In this document: positions 26,905 through 36,728 of the stretch, in pieces | How positions within the stretch are numbered: position 1 is the stretch's first letter | Layout of the letters: each line of letters starts with the position of its first letter | Assembly: GCA_014192625.1 (NCBI GenBank) | Contig: BJHM01000014.1 | Location: forward strand, 27,950 to 91,949 | Source: Planctomycetota bacterium | GTDB taxonomy: Bacteria > Planctomycetota > UBA1135 > UBA2386 | Direction: 5' to 3' | Length of the DNA: 64,000 nt | Notes under the pieces: model-generated | What the model was told of the DNA's origin: nothing | Seen by the model: the letters and a program-made list of their open reading frames with translations, nothing else | Databases searched by the model: none | Made by a program: the position numbers and the translations under genes

Positions 26905-29124
26905 TCAGCGACTGATGTTCTTAACCACCGACAAGCGGTTCGAGAGCAGGTTGGCGATGAACAGGTCGAGATCCTGATCACCATCGATATCGCCAAGCGC
27001 GCCGCTGGTCGCACCTAGCGATCCAGGAAACTGGAAGACGCTAGGGAAGTTGCCATTGCGGTCATTCACCAGCAAGCGGTAGTTGCCATCTTCGAGCGAG
27101 GTAACCAGGATGTCTTCGCGACCGTCGCCCGTCAGATCCTTCACCGAAAGCGCGGTCGGGCTCCGGCCCGCCGGATACTCCGCACTCAAAAACCCACCCT
27201 CTTCGCCCGACAGCACGGTGATCGACCCAGCATCGCCATTGCTGACGATCAGGTCAGCGCGGCCATCGCGGTTAAAGTCCGCAGAGAGCAGGTAGTTCGG
27301 GGCGGCGCCGACCGGCAGGCTGACCTGCACCGAGAAGTTGCCCAAGCCATCGTTCTGCAGCACCAGGATATCTGCGAGGTGTTCCCGCGAAATCGCGAGG
27401 TCGAGCTTGCCGTCGCCGTTGAAGTCCGCGGCGACAACATCGACCGGGCCACCACCGACACCGAAGATCTGGTCCGGGGGCAGGAAGTTACAGTTGCCGG
27501 TGCCGCGCATGATTTGCAGGCTGCCATCGGCGTAGTCGACCAGCGCAAGGTCCAAGTGACCATCTGCGTCGAAGTCCGCCGCAGCTACACCAAAGGGTCC
27601 AACACCAAGGCCGTAGGAATTCGCGCCGGTGCCCGGCAGGATGTCGAAGCTGATTGGGTCATTTTGACCGTTGCTCCCGCTTGTGTTGCGCAGGATCTTC
27701 ACACCATTCTCAACCGGCACGAGCACGTCCATGTCGCCATCGCGATCGACGTCCATGGTGCGCACGTTGAACACGAAGGCGCCGAGGTTGATTGTTTTGG
27801 TGACTTGCAAGTCGCCCTGTGCGCCTGCCTGCATGATCACAACCTGGCTATCGAAGTTATCGCCGACCACTGCATCCGACCGTCCATCGCCGTCAAAGTC
27901 CGCCGCTGCGACGTAGTTGGAGTAGAGCAGCCCGGTGTCGTAGTTGCGCGCACCGGCCAATCGGCCATCGGGCAGCGCAGGCCACAGGTTGATGCGGTCA
28001 CCATAGCTCGACAGCGCTAACAGGTCCATTCGACCATCCCGGTTGACATCGCCAACTGCCGCACGAAGTGGGAAGCCGGTCGCATCGAGTTGGAAGGGTG
28101 CGGCGAGGGAGCCATCCACGCGTTGCGCCACCACTGCCATTGTCGCGCGGGTCGCAAGACAAGTAACGAGGTCGTTGCGGCCGTCGCCAGTCACATCCGC
28201 GATCACGCTGAGCGCCGGCGCGCCATCGAGCTGGACCGTGGTCGCGGTATACGTTGCTTCCCCTGGTTGGTGCGCATACTGGGTCACCACGACCAGCTGA
28301 CTGTTGAAGAATGCCGAAACCGCAAGGTCTGGCACGCCGTCGCTGTTGAGGTCGCCGATCGAGCAGGCGCAAGGGCCACCAGCAATGTGCAGCTCCGTCG
28401 GCTGCTCTGCGAAGTCGAGCAAGCTCGTGCCGCCACCCGGGTAGATCAACACGCGATCGCCGTCGATGTCGGCGGTAACTAGGTCAGGCACCAAGTCACC
28501 AGTGACGTCGCCTACCGCCAGCGCAAACGGCCGCCCGCCACCAAGCATGCGGAGTATTGTCCCAGGCACGAACTGACCCGTGCCGTTACCCACATACAAT
28601 TCGACTGCCGGCGGATTCAGGCACGCCATCACAACGTCCATGTCGCCGTCATTGTTGGCATCGGCGAGCACGATCGAGAGCGCGTCCGAGCCCACGGGCA
28701 CCGAGTCACCGATCGAGAAGTTTGCGAGGCCGTCGTTATTGAGGGCCGTTGCCAGGCCAACGTCCGCGCGCACCACCATGACGTCAAGGTCTCCGTCGTG
28801 ATCCATGTCGCCCGAAGCGAGCCACACTGGCGCGCCGCCAACCATCAGCTGCTGGCCATTGGTGAAGGTGCCATTGCTGCCTAGCAGCACCTGAACTTCA
28901 CCAGTCAAGCTCGCAACAAGCATGTCCAGTTGCTGGTCTCCGTTGAAGTCCGCCACCACAAAGTCCGCGTGCGAACTGATGCCCGTTGGCACCTCGGTAC
29001 GCGTTTCAAACTGAGGTGTGACCGTAGTGCTGACTGGGAGAACCGAATTGGTGGTCCCGTGGTCAGCACAAGCGGCGAGTGCGATGGCTGAGAACAATGC
29101 GACGACGTGTTTCTTTGGGCTCAT
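26905..29124 (-). CDS. FG-GAP/VCBS repeat lipoprotein
   Basis: A 739-residue lipoprotein. The ATG at 29124 opens a signal peptide ending in a lipobox (AIALAACAD). The rest is about twelve repeats of roughly 55 residues, each with a calcium-loop core such as DFNGDQQLDM, DMDHDGDLDV, DANNDGDMDV, DVNRDGRMDL. This is an integrin-type beta-propeller pattern, used outside the cell for binding and in planctomycetes often found in very large families. No catalytic domain is attached. Calcium binding is expected from the DxDxDG loops; the ligand is unknown. Confidence 0.9.
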   Translation of the reverse strand: MSPKKHVVALFSAIALAACADHGTTNSVLPVSTTVTPQFETRTEVPTGISSHADFVVADFNGDQQLDMLVASLTGEVQVLLGSNGTFTNGQQLMVGGAPVWLASGDMDHDGDLDVMVVRADVGLATALNNDGLANFSIGDSVPVGSDALSIVLADANNDGDMDVVMACLNPPAVELYVGNGTGQFVPGTILRMLGGGRPFALAVGDVTGDLVPDLVTADIDGDRVLIYPGGGTSLLDFAEQPTELHIAGGPCACSIGDLNSDGVPDLAVSAFFNSQLVVVTQYAHQPGEATYTATTVQLDGAPALSVIADVTGDGRNDLVTCLATRATMAVVAQRVDGSLAAPFQLDATGFPLRAAVGDVNRDGRMDLLALSSYGDRINLWPALPDGRLAGARNYDTGLLYSNYVAAADFDGDGRSDAVVGDNFDSQVVIMQAGAQGDLQVTKTINLGAFVFNVRTMDVDRDGDMDVLVPVENGVKILRNTSGSNGQNDPISFDILPGTGANSYGLGVGPFGVAAADFDADGHLDLALVDYADGSLQIMRGTGNCNFLPPDQIFGVGGGPVDVVAADFNGDGKLDLAISREHLADILVLQNDGLGNFSVQVSLPVGAAPNYLLSADFNRDGRADLIVSNGDAGSITVLSGEEGGFLSAEYPAGRSPTALSVKDLTGDGREDILVTSLEDGNYRLLVNDRNGNFPSVFQFPGSLGATSGALGDIDGDQDLDLFIANLLSNRLSVVKNISR

Positions 29125-29347
29125 AATGAACAAGCTGGAAAATAAAAAGCTGGCTAACCCATTGTAACCCCTACAAAGCATGCCAATGCCGGTGGACCGC
29201 GTAACCAGCCCGGCTACGCCACGAGACGGCCATGCCATCGGGCGAGAATCATTTCTGGTCAACGATAAATGACATTCGTAGCACCGTGTTGCCGCCTGAT
29301 TACGGATTGCACGCCTGCAAAATCACGCTCTGGCGAGGCCGCGGCTG

Positions 29348-29884
29348 CTAATCGCCGGGCAACAGGTAGCTGCGCGCCCGCGCCACGTAGTGCAATGCTC
29401 GCCAACGATGGCTCGCCATTTCTGCTTCGGTGACCTGCCGCACAATCTTGCCGGGCACGCCGAGCACCACGGATCTTGGTGGTATCACGGCGTTTTCCTT
29501 GATCAAGGTGCCCGCGCCGATCAACGAGTATTCGCCGATGCGCGCGCCACCAAGAATGATCGCGCCCATGCCGATCAGCACGTAATCACCGATCTCGACA
29601 CCGTGCAAGATCACACCATGGCCGATCGTTGTGCCGCGACCGATGACCAACGGCGCACCAAGATCGACGTGGATGCAGGTGTTGTCCTGCACGTTGGAAT
29701 CATCGCCGATCGTGATCGACTCGTCATCACCACGGATCGTCACAGAAAACCACACGCCGACATCTTTGCCAAGCCGCACATCGCCAACGACCGTCGCATT
29801 ATCGGCAATCATCGCCAAGCCGCGACGGCGCAGCCTGCCGACCATGTCTGGGAAGATCCGAAACTCGCGGGATGCATTATTCAT
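29348..29884 (-). CDS. gamma-class carbonic anhydrase family protein
   Basis: A 178-residue left-handed beta-helix protein. The frame is open further upstream but the ATG at 29884 gives the normal family N-terminus and overlaps the upstream stop by 4 bases. The three zinc-binding His are visible: His72 (DNTCIHVD), His89 and His94 (GHGVILHG). The hexapeptide repeat runs from ADNATVVGDVRLGKDVG to the C-terminal helix. Family members interconvert CO2 and bicarbonate, though many bacterial YrdA-type proteins are weak or inactive. It is the third gene of a thiG-CPBP-CA operon. Confidence 0.92.
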   Translation of the reverse strand: MNNASREFRIFPDMVGRLRRRGLAMIADNATVVGDVRLGKDVGVWFSVTIRGDDESITIGDDSNVQDNTCIHVDLGAPLVIGRGTTIGHGVILHGVEIGDYVLIGMGAIILGGARIGEYSLIGAGTLIKENAVIPPRSVVLGVPGKIVRQVTEAEMASHRWRALHYVARARSYLLPGD

Positions 29885-30645
29885 CGGCAGTAGAGCAGGT
29901 CGAGAGCACGTGGCAAAAGTAACGCGATGCAAACCATCAGGCCATTGTGCACCGCGTGCGCCAGCACCGAGGGCAACAATGCCGCGTATCGCTGGCGCAG
30001 CCAGCCAAAGTAGAGCCCAAGGAGCGCGATCGGCAGTGCGTAGTCGGGACCGTGCGCAAAACCGAACGCTGCCGCGGTGATGCAGTATGCGAGCCAGGTC
30101 GGCAGGAAGGGCAGCAACGCACCGAGCAAGTAACCGCGGAACAACAACTCCTCGGCAATCGGCGCAGCCACGACTGAAGCGAGCGCCAGCGCCAGCGTTT
30201 CCTCCGTGAGCCCTTCTGTTTTCAGTAGGAGCAGCATCGGCTGCATGGCGACCGGGTGGCCACTCATGCACATTGCTTTTAAGTAGCACAACGTGAACGC
30301 ACACCAACCGATGGCAAACGGCAGGTAGCTCCGCAACAGAGTCACTCGTAGCAACGAGCGAAACGGCAGTGCCAAAGGTCCAAACGGCAGCGGGGCATAG
30401 CACTTTGCCATCAGCCCCGTTGAGAGCTCGCCCGGCGGCGGCACCGCGTACGCAAATGCCACGAGCGTGAGAGCACCTGCCGCGGCAACCACCGCCTGCC
30501 CTAGTGCGCCGCCGTTTGCTGGCCAGAGTCCCGACCGTTCGCCGCACATTACGACAGCGGTGCTGACCATCGAAAACAGCAGCATCGCGAGCAGCAACCG
30601 CACAATTGGCGGCACGCGGGAAGGCAACAACAGCCGTTCGCTCAT
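29881..30645 (-). CDS. CPBP-family intramembrane metalloprotease
   Basis: A 254-residue membrane protein with about seven helices. The three CPBP (Abi/CAAX protease) motifs are present: [15 protein letters not shown] and HAVHNG; the two Glu and the His residues form the active site. Homologues cleave prenylated or small membrane peptides; the substrate is unknown here. It is coupled by 4-base overlaps to thiG upstream and the carbonic anhydrase downstream. Confidence 0.9.
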   Translation of the reverse strand: MSERLLLPSRVPPIVRLLLAMLLFSMVSTAVVMCGERSGLWPANGGALGQAVVAAAGALTLVAFAYAVPPPGELSTGLMAKCYAPLPFGPLALPFRSLLRVTLLRSYLPFAIGWCAFTLCYLKAMCMSGHPVAMQPMLLLLKTEGLTEETLALALASVVAAPIAEELLFRGYLLGALLPFLPTWLAYCITAAAFGFAHGPDYALPIALLGLYFGWLRQRYAALLPSVLAHAVHNGLMVCIALLLPRALDLLYCR

Positions 30646-31433
30646 TCGCCAGCGATGATGCCCGACGATGGCGATGACGCAGTGGCATAGAGCTTCTTGC
30701 CGATTCGACCTGCGAGGAATGCGTCGCGGCCAGCTTCGGCAGCGGCCTTCATTGCCCGCGCCATGCGCACCGGCTCCTGCGCCAGCGCCACGCCGGTGTT
30801 GAGCAGGACACCTGCCGCGCCGAGTTCGAAGGCGACCGCTACATCACTCGCCGTGCCGACCCCGGCATCGACGATGATCGGCACCTTGGCACGCTGCAAA
30901 ATGATGCGGATGTTGTTTGGATTGAGAATGCCTTGGCCGCTGCCGATCGGCGCGCCAGCCGGCATCACCGCAGCAACGCCGAGATCTTCCAGCCGCCGCG
31001 CCAGCACCGGGTCGTCGCTGGTGTAACACAGAACTACGAACCCTTCGTCGACCAGCACTTTGGCGGCCGACAGCGTGCCGATCGGGTCGGGCAACAACGT
31101 GTCGGGATCGCCGAGCACTTCGAGCTTCACCAATTCACCCATTCCAAGTTCGCGCCCAAGCCGAGCGGTGCGAATCGCGTGGTCGGCATCGAAGCAGCCG
31201 GCGGTATTTGGCAACAACACATATTTGTCGCGCGGCAGGTAGTCGAGCAATGTCTTGCCCGATGGCACGCCAAGCTGCATGCGTCGCACGGCCACGGTGA
31301 CACACTGCGTGCCAGACACGGCGAGCGAGTCCACCATCGACTCCATCGACGGATACTTGCCGGTGCCGAGAAATAGGCGCGAAGTAAACACGTGCTTGCC
31401 GATCACTAGCGGCTTGTCGACCAAGTTGCTCAT
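30642..31433 (-). CDS. thiG: ThiG thiazole synthase
   Basis: A 263-residue TIM-barrel enzyme that joins deoxyxylulose phosphate, dehydroglycine and the sulfur of ThiS-thiocarboxylate into the thiamine thiazole. Visible are the N-terminal [14 protein letters not shown], the central [15 protein letters not shown] with the catalytic Lys, and the phosphate-binding [14 protein letters not shown]. Length is normal. It is first in a three-gene operon. Its sulfur carrier thiS lies 2 kb away beyond an opposite-strand gene, and no TPP riboswitch is visible upstream. Confidence 0.95.
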   Translation of the reverse strand: MSNLVDKPLVIGKHVFTSRLFLGTGKYPSMESMVDSLAVSGTQCVTVAVRRMQLGVPSGKTLLDYLPRDKYVLLPNTAGCFDADHAIRTARLGRELGMGELVKLEVLGDPDTLLPDPIGTLSAAKVLVDEGFVVLCYTSDDPVLARRLEDLGVAAVMPAGAPIGSGQGILNPNNIRIILQRAKVPIIVDAGVGTASDVAVAFELGAAGVLLNTGVALAQEPVRMARAMKAAAEAGRDAFLAGRIGKKLYATASSPSSGIIAGE

Positions 31434-31705
31434 AGCGGACGGACCATGTTGCCAGTTGGCACACGGCGTGGCGAGAGGGTGCTTCTAAAGGACGCTCCGA
31501 AGCGTACCGGTGGCGGCCAAAAAATGCGCCAGCAGCGAAGCCCCAAGGAGGAACTCCATCGGGGGGCGGGCACCTTTGCCAGACAACAAGCCCAGCTCGC
31601 CACCAATATGTTGAAGCAGGAGGCGTGGATCCCCCGGCGATCGCTGTTTTTGAATCAGGTCTCGCTTGGCTTGCCTGATTGAGCGGGCGGCTAGCATCCT
31701 CAGCT
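31434..31705. other. 272-bp divergent gap between thiG and serine hydrolase
   Basis: Must hold promoters for both genes, but I see no confident -35/-10 pair and no TPP riboswitch box. A 70-codon minus-strand frame at 31485-31697 ends 51 bp before thiG and encodes a hydrophobic end (FLLGASLLAHFLAATG); it has no ribosome site, and I do not call it. Confidence 0.45.
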
Positions 31706-33274
31706 ATGTCCACACGCAACTTCACGAGCCGTCGGCTGCTCGCTACGGCTTGGCTTTTTTGCCTCGCACTCACCGCTGCGGCGCAAGCTCCCGCGCCCCT
31801 TGCGCCCGGCACAAAAGCCGCAACATCGCTGACTAAAGAACAAGTAACGGCGATCGCGCAGCGCGCCTTCGATGCATTCCACCCCAAGGGATTTGCACTC
31901 GCCGTCGTACAAGACGGCGAGGTGCTCTGCGAACTGGGACTCGGCGAACGCAAGACCGGCGCGCCAATGACCGCGATGAGCCTGTTCAACATTGCCTCGT
32001 GCAGCAAGGCCTTCACTGCCGCGCTGATCTCGATGCTCACGCAGGATAAGCGGCTCGCGTGGGACGATCTGGTAGCCGAGAAGCTGCCAAAGTTTGCGCT
32101 TGCCGACCCGTGGATCACCGCGCACCTGACGATTGCCGACCTGCTGAGCCACCACTGTGGACTAGCCACGTTTGCTGGCGACTTACTCTGGTATGGCACC
32201 GACTACACCGACGACCAAGTAGTAAAGCGCATGGCCCGGCTGCCGATCACGCAGCGATTCCGTGATCAGTTTGGCTACCAAAACCTGATGTACCTCGTCG
32301 CCGGCATGATCCTGCAACGCATAACCAACAAGCCGTTTGAAGTGCTCGTCGAGGAGCAGTTGCTGCAACCGCTCGGCATGAAGGACAGTCGCGCCTGTGC
32401 GCAGCGATTGCCGGCAGATGCGGAGCTAGCGCTACCGCATATCGACGGGATCGAAATACCGGACCACGTCTTCAATGCGTGCAAGCCGGCAGGCTCGATC
32501 TATGCCTCGGTGCACGATCTCACGTCGTTTTTGCGCATGCTGCTCAATGACGGCAAGCACGATGGCAAGCAGCTGCTCGCACCGCAGCAGATCGCCGAAA
32601 TGTGGCGGCCGCACACGACGCTAGGCAATGCGAGCGGTGCTAGCACCGCAGACTTCCGCTCCTATGGCATGGGCTGGTTCCTCAGTGTCGAACAGGGCAA
32701 AAAACTCGTCGAGCACGACGGCGGGATGCCCGGTTTTTTGAGCAAGGTGTCGCTGTTGCCTGCCGACAGGTTTGCATTCGTCGTCCTGAACAACGCCAAC
32801 GACGGCTTGCTCAATGAAGCGATCCGGCGCGCCCTGCTCACCGCTCGTGCCGGCGGCGACGGCTATGCCGACATCGATCGCATCGCGAAAGCCAAAGAAC
32901 GAATGCACGCACAAGAACAGGCCGCGCTTGCTGCACGCAATAAGCAGCGCATCGCGGACACGAAGCCAAGCCTCGCGCTCACGGCTTATGCCGGCCGTTT
33001 TGAGGACGCGGTCTACGGCCCGGCCGAGATCGAAATCGATGGCGAACAATTGCGCATCACCTTGGTGCCGTCGCGAACGCGGCTGTTCGGCACGCTGTCG
33101 CATTGGCATCACGACACCTTCCGCACAGACTTCCCCGATCGCTTCCTGCCGTTCGCACTAGTGACCTTTGCGCTCGACGCAAACGGCAAGGTAAACCGAT
33201 TCTCCATCGACTGCCCGATCGCCGACTTTGACTTTGGCGCACTCGACTTCCGCCGCGTGAAGGCGGGCCAATAG
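31706..33274 (+). CDS. secreted serine hydrolase, beta-lactamase class C fold
   Basis: A 522-residue protein with a signal peptide ending in TAAAQ. The penicillin-binding/class C motifs are present: SCSK (the SxxK nucleophile), YQN (YxN) and HDGG in place of KTG. The C-terminal 120 residues (YAGRFEDAVYGPAEIEIDGE) form a DUF3471-like beta domain. Such proteins are D-aminopeptidases, esterases or PBP4*-like enzymes rather than drug-resistance lactamases. The ATG at 31706 was chosen over an upstream one for its signal peptide. Confidence 0.9.
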   Translation: MSTRNFTSRRLLATAWLFCLALTAAAQAPAPLAPGTKAATSLTKEQVTAIAQRAFDAFHPKGFALAVVQDGEVLCELGLGERKTGAPMTAMSLFNIASCSKAFTAALISMLTQDKRLAWDDLVAEKLPKFALADPWITAHLTIADLLSHHCGLATFAGDLLWYGTDYTDDQVVKRMARLPITQRFRDQFGYQNLMYLVAGMILQRITNKPFEVLVEEQLLQPLGMKDSRACAQRLPADAELALPHIDGIEIPDHVFNACKPAGSIYASVHDLTSFLRMLLNDGKHDGKQLLAPQQIAEMWRPHTTLGNASGASTADFRSYGMGWFLSVEQGKKLVEHDGGMPGFLSKVSLLPADRFAFVVLNNANDGLLNEAIRRALLTARAGGDGYADIDRIAKAKERMHAQEQAALAARNKQRIADTKPSLALTAYAGRFEDAVYGPAEIEIDGEQLRITLVPSRTRLFGTLSHWHHDTFRTDFPDRFLPFALVTFALDANGKVNRFSIDCPIADFDFGALDFRRVKAGQ

Positions 33275-33350
33275 CGAGGGGTCGCTAGCTTTTCTGCAGC
33301 ATCCATTGGCGCAGATGATCTAGGCCGATCAGTGGTAACCCCTGGCCGCC

Positions 33351-33569
33351 TCAGCCGCCGCCAAAGAACGTGACGATCTCCAGCTGATCGCCATCGCTGA
33401 GCCGCGTCGTCGCATACTCAGGACGGCGCACGATCTGCTTGTTGCGTTCGATCGCCACCTGCGCGGACTGCATACCGAGCAACAAAACCAGATCTGCCAC
33501 GGTCGACGGCGAGGGCACGCTGCGCGGCTCGCCGTTCACGAGGATGCAAAGCTCTTTTGGCGCGGCCAT
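33351..33569 (-). CDS. thiS: ThiS sulfur carrier protein
   Basis: A 72-residue ubiquitin-like protein: ILVNGEPRSVPSPSTVADLV at the start and a diglycine tail at the end (EIVTFFGGG). The C-terminal Gly is adenylated and converted to the thiocarboxylate used by ThiG. The ATG at 33569 gives the family length; the frame is open a little further upstream. It lies 10 bases after a secreted double-thioredoxin gene, on the same strand. Confidence 0.93.
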   Translation of the reverse strand: MAAPKELCILVNGEPRSVPSPSTVADLVLLLGMQSAQVAIERNKQIVRRPEYATTRLSDGDQLEIVTFFGGG

Positions 33570-33579
33570 CAATCGCTTT

Positions 33580-34599
33580 TCAGCGCGCCTTCGCAGGCTT
33601 CTTGGCCTCGTCCGCAAGGCGGATCGCGTCCAGCGAATCCGTCAGGGTCTTCACGTCAGCATCCGTGAGATGAATGCGCGCGGTCTTCAGCATGACGCCG
33701 AAGTGCTGCACCTCGCTGATCGCATTCGGGAAACCAGTATTGGCACCACCTGCATTGGTGCTCGTAATGATCTGCTTGCCATCGAGGTCGAGGAACGTGA
33801 ACCACGGGATGCCGCCAGACTTCACGCCGGCCTTTTCGAGTTCCGCAGCGAGCATTTCCTTACCGCCGGTCATCCGATCCTGGTCGATCTTCACAGCCAC
33901 GAAATCCTTGGCGATCAACGCAGCGATCTCCGGCTGCGCGAGCCAGTTCTCAAGGCGGTGGCACCAACTGCACCACGGCGCGCCGAAGTGAATAAACACG
34001 CGCTTCTGCTCCGTCTTCGCGCGCGCGAATGCGGCAAGGCGGACCACCGCGGCATCGAGCGTAGGCGCCTGGTTCTTAGTCAAAAATGCGAGCAGCAATT
34101 TGCCGTCATGCCCGCCGTTGCCCTTTTCATCCTTGGTCTCAAACACCTCCGAGTCCTGCTGCACGAGCGCCTTGCCATCGGCATCGAGAATCGTCAGGTA
34201 TGGGATCGCCTTGATATCCGCGCCAAGCTCCTTGGCGAAGTCCATGTTCTTGTCGAACTTACCGACATCGACGTGCACGACGTCGTATTCATACTTCAGT
34301 TCGCGCGCGACATCGGCGTTCGCACGCATCGCACCCGCGAGCTTTACGCAAAAGCCGCACCAGTTCGCGCCCCACTGAATCAACACGCGGTGGTTCTCTC
34401 GCTTGGCGTTTGCAATCGCCGCCGCGACGTCCAGACGAGCATCGGCAGCTACGTCATACACCGGCTTTTCAGGCTGTGCCGTTGGCTTTTTTGCGCCACC
34501 GATCCGGACTGGCGCAGCGGCAGGTGTTACATCCTGCGCAAGCAATGGCGACCAGCAGCAGAACAGCAAAGAAGACACAGCTAGCAATCGTAAGTTCAT
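33580..34599 (-). CDS. secreted protein with two thioredoxin domains
   Basis: A 339-residue protein with a signal peptide ending in LLAQD. Domain 1 (residues 50-175) has WCGFC in VLIQWGANWCGFCVKL; domain 2 (residues 185-310) has WCSWC in FIHFGAPWCSWCHRLENWL. Each has the cis-Pro loop (AIPYLTILDADG and GIPWFTFLDLDG). Both active sites keep CxxC, so each half could do thiol-disulfide exchange in the periplasm. The residues between the Cys (GF, SW) differ from DsbA and thioredoxin and give no clear clue to direction. It precedes thiS by 10 bases. Confidence 0.9.
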   Translation of the reverse strand: MNLRLLAVSSLLFCCWSPLLAQDVTPAAAPVRIGGAKKPTAQPEKPVYDVAADARLDVAAAIANAKRENHRVLIQWGANWCGFCVKLAGAMRANADVARELKYEYDVVHVDVGKFDKNMDFAKELGADIKAIPYLTILDADGKALVQQDSEVFETKDEKGNGGHDGKLLLAFLTKNQAPTLDAAVVRLAAFARAKTEQKRVFIHFGAPWCSWCHRLENWLAQPEIAALIAKDFVAVKIDQDRMTGGKEMLAAELEKAGVKSGGIPWFTFLDLDGKQIITSTNAGGANTGFPNAISEVQHFGVMLKTARIHLTDADVKTLTDSLDAIRLADEAKKPAKAR

Positions 34600-34642
34600 G
34601 ATTACCTCGTTGCGGGAGACCAATTACAGAAACAATCTAGCG

Positions 34643-35851
34643 TCAGTCGAGCCGTTGCAGCAAAAGCACCTTCAGATATTCCGACTCGGGCAGCGACAAC
34701 CAAGCTGGGTGATCTGGCCCAGCACCGAGCCGCTGCCTTAGTGCAATGCGAAACGGCAACCCTGCCGCCGCCTGTCGCACCAGATCTTCGAACATCGGCA
34801 GCGTCACGTGGTGGCTGCATGAGCAGGTCAGCAAAAAGCCGTGCTCGGTAAGCAGCCGCAATGCCAGCCGATTGAGATCGCGATAGCCGCGCAACGCGCC
34901 GTCCAATTCGCGCCGACTTTTGGCGAACGCCGGCGGATCGAGCACCACCAAATCGAACCGCGCCGGACCTTCGCGCAATTCGCGGAGAAAGTCGAACACG
35001 TTGCTGTGTTGAATGCTCAGCCCATGCAGCTCGTTTTGTTCGGCACCTTGTTGGGCGAGTTGCAACGCATCTTCGGACTGATCAACGGCGAGCGCCGAAC
35101 GCGCGCCACCCGCCAACGCCGCAAGCGAGAAGCCGCCCTGGTAACTAAACAGGTCCAGCACCGCGCGGCCTTTCGCCAAGTCCCGCACCAACGCGCGCGC
35201 CGGCCGCTGGTCTAGATAGAAGCCGGTCTTGTGGCCAGTGAAGGGCCGGATCGTGTGCTTGATGCCGTGCTCGATGATCGTCGTCTCAGTGATGCGGCGG
35301 CCGTGCAGCAACTGCACTTCCTGCGGCAGCTGTTCGAGCTTGCGCGCGCTCACGTCGTTGCGCGCCACCACGCACTCCGCGTTTAGCAATTGCGCAAGGA
35401 ACGGCACGATCGCATCGAGGCAGCGATCGACGAACGGCGCCGTCACCTGCAGCACAAGCACCGGGCCGTAGCGGTCAACGATCAGGCCCGGCAGGCCATC
35501 ACTTTCGCCGTGCACCAACCGCGCCCCGTCCATCGGCCCAAGCATTCCCGCACGTCGGTCAACGGCACGCCGCAGCCGCTCGGCAAAGAACTCTTCGCGC
35601 CCCGGCACGTCTTTACCGGCAAAGCTGCCACACAGCCGCAACGCCAACTTGCTCACCGTGGAAGTAAATCCGAGCCCCAGATCGCGGCCCTCGACATCCG
35701 CCACCCGCACCATGGTCGCGTGCAAAACTTCGCCCGGCAGAAGATCATCGCGGTAAAACCACGGGTGACCGCGACGCGCGAGTTGGCTGGCCTTCTTGTT
35801 CAGCCGGATCGGGGCACCAGACGGCGAGGACGCTGCAATGGGGTCGGACAT
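34643..35851 (-). CDS. rlmI: class I rRNA methyltransferase, RlmI-like
   Basis: A 402-residue enzyme. An N-terminal PUA domain (IRLNKKASQLARRGHPWFYR) precedes the EEHEE region and a Rossmann methyltransferase core: GRAVLDLFSYQGGFSLAALA is the SAM-binding motif I, DLVVLDPPAFAKS is motif IV, and LLTCSCSHHV carries the catalytic Cys of m5C enzymes. RlmI makes m5C1962 in 23S rRNA; other members methylate different sites. The ATG at 35851 was preferred over one 11 codons upstream. Confidence 0.92.
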   Translation of the reverse strand: MSDPIAASSPSGAPIRLNKKASQLARRGHPWFYRDDLLPGEVLHATMVRVADVEGRDLGLGFTSTVSKLALRLCGSFAGKDVPGREEFFAERLRRAVDRRAGMLGPMDGARLVHGESDGLPGLIVDRYGPVLVLQVTAPFVDRCLDAIVPFLAQLLNAECVVARNDVSARKLEQLPQEVQLLHGRRITETTIIEHGIKHTIRPFTGHKTGFYLDQRPARALVRDLAKGRAVLDLFSYQGGFSLAALAGGARSALAVDQSEDALQLAQQGAEQNELHGLSIQHSNVFDFLRELREGPARFDLVVLDPPAFAKSRRELDGALRGYRDLNRLALRLLTEHGFLLTCSCSHHVTLPMFEDLVRQAAAGLPFRIALRQRLGAGPDHPAWLSLPESEYLKVLLLQRLD

Positions 35852-36037
35852 CTTTGCGCTACTGTGGCGGGACCACCAAAGCACCTCAAGTCAGCTTTCG
35901 CGCCGTGCCGCCTTGTATCGAGGGCGCTTTCTCGATCCGGCGGTCGATGCCAAGCAAAATGGGATGCCTTGCAGCAGGCGAAGCGAACCAAGGCGGCTTG
36001 CAAGTGCGCCTTCGCCAAAAAAACCGGGCCAGACCCA

Positions 36038-36511
36038 CTAGGCATCCAGATCGAGCACCTCGGCGCACGGGCCATGTAGCCAATAGACAAAGCGCGCTAA
36101 CGCCACATCGCCAGCTTGGTCCTCAAAGCAATGCTCGACGAAGAACCGGATTGCCGGGATGTTCTGGCGATCGACGATGGCCTGAATCTTGCGCAAATTA
36201 TTTACCTTGGCCCACGCCAATACGGCCTTTAGCACGGCGCTGCCCACCCCCCGGCGCTGCAACCTAGCAGCAACGGTGATGGTCAGTTCGGCGACCCGGT
36301 CAGGCCCGACATCCAGCCGGGCAAAGCCAACGCGCACGTTCCCGGACCAAGCTACAAAGGCTCGAACCCTGGGGTTCGTGAGCAATCGCTCAGCCCACCG
36401 CACCCCGATGGAGCCAACCGGCACCGATAGGCCTTTGCCACGCAGCCAACGCGCGACGGCGGGCGCATCTTGCAAAGAAAATGGCCGGAGTTGAAGGTCA
36501 GCTAAAGACAT
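36038..36511 (-). CDS. GNAT-family N-acetyltransferase
   Basis: A 157-residue protein. The acetyl-CoA loop is ARLQRRGVGSAVLKAVLAWA (Q/RxxGxG/A form), and the last strand ends in NIPAIRFFVEHCF, typical of the family. The ATG at 36511 gives the compact GNAT length. The substrate amine cannot be inferred. It is divergent from the nusA leader region. Confidence 0.85.
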   Translation of the reverse strand: MSLADLQLRPFSLQDAPAVARWLRGKGLSVPVGSIGVRWAERLLTNPRVRAFVAWSGNVRVGFARLDVGPDRVAELTITVAARLQRRGVGSAVLKAVLAWAKVNNLRKIQAIVDRQNIPAIRFFVEHCFEDQAGDVALARFVYWLHGPCAEVLDLDA

Positions 36512-36619
36512 GCGGAAGGAGAGCCCATTGACAACCTGTGCGAACGCAAACCGGTACCAAAGGCGACCCGAACATCCTACTCGTAGAAGCAGCAAAGCAA
36601 GGCCGGTCGCGCACATTCC

Positions 36620-36647
36620 TTGACCCTCAACTAACCGCGGCTACCAT
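36620..36647 (+). promoter_or_regulatory. sigma-70-type promoter before a short transcript
   Basis: TTGACC (36620-36625) and TACCAT (36642-36647) are separated by 16 bases. A start near 36654 would give a transcript of about 45 bases ending at the terminator that follows. Confidence 0.5.
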
Positions 36648-36653
36648 GCTCGG

Positions 36654-36697
36654 CCACATCTAGACAGATGTTGAGGAGCGGGAGACCCGCTCCTTTT
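36654..36697 (+). ncRNA. candidate small RNA or attenuated leader
   Basis: Between the promoter and the terminator lies ACATCTAGACAGATGT (a perfect 6-bp stem with loop AGAC), followed at once by the intrinsic terminator hairpin. The transcript would be about 44 bases, made almost wholly of two hairpins, with no open frame. It could be a stand-alone small RNA or a leader that stops most transcripts before the nusA operon. Confidence 0.4.
36675..36697 (+). terminator. intrinsic terminator upstream of the nusA operon
   Basis: GGAGCGGG, loop AGA, CCCGCTCC and TTTT form a perfect 8-bp GC stem with a T-run, oriented to the plus strand. On the minus strand no T-run follows. No plus-strand protein gene ends before it. 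Confidence 0.85.
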
Positions 36698-36728
36698 CGT
36701 TTGTCCTGGTGACTAGACATCCCGAGCC

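Noticed and set aside
31434..31705. TPP riboswitch upstream of thiG
   Set aside because: The CTGAGA and ACCTGATCTGGATAATGCCAG-type boxes are absent from both strands of the gap.
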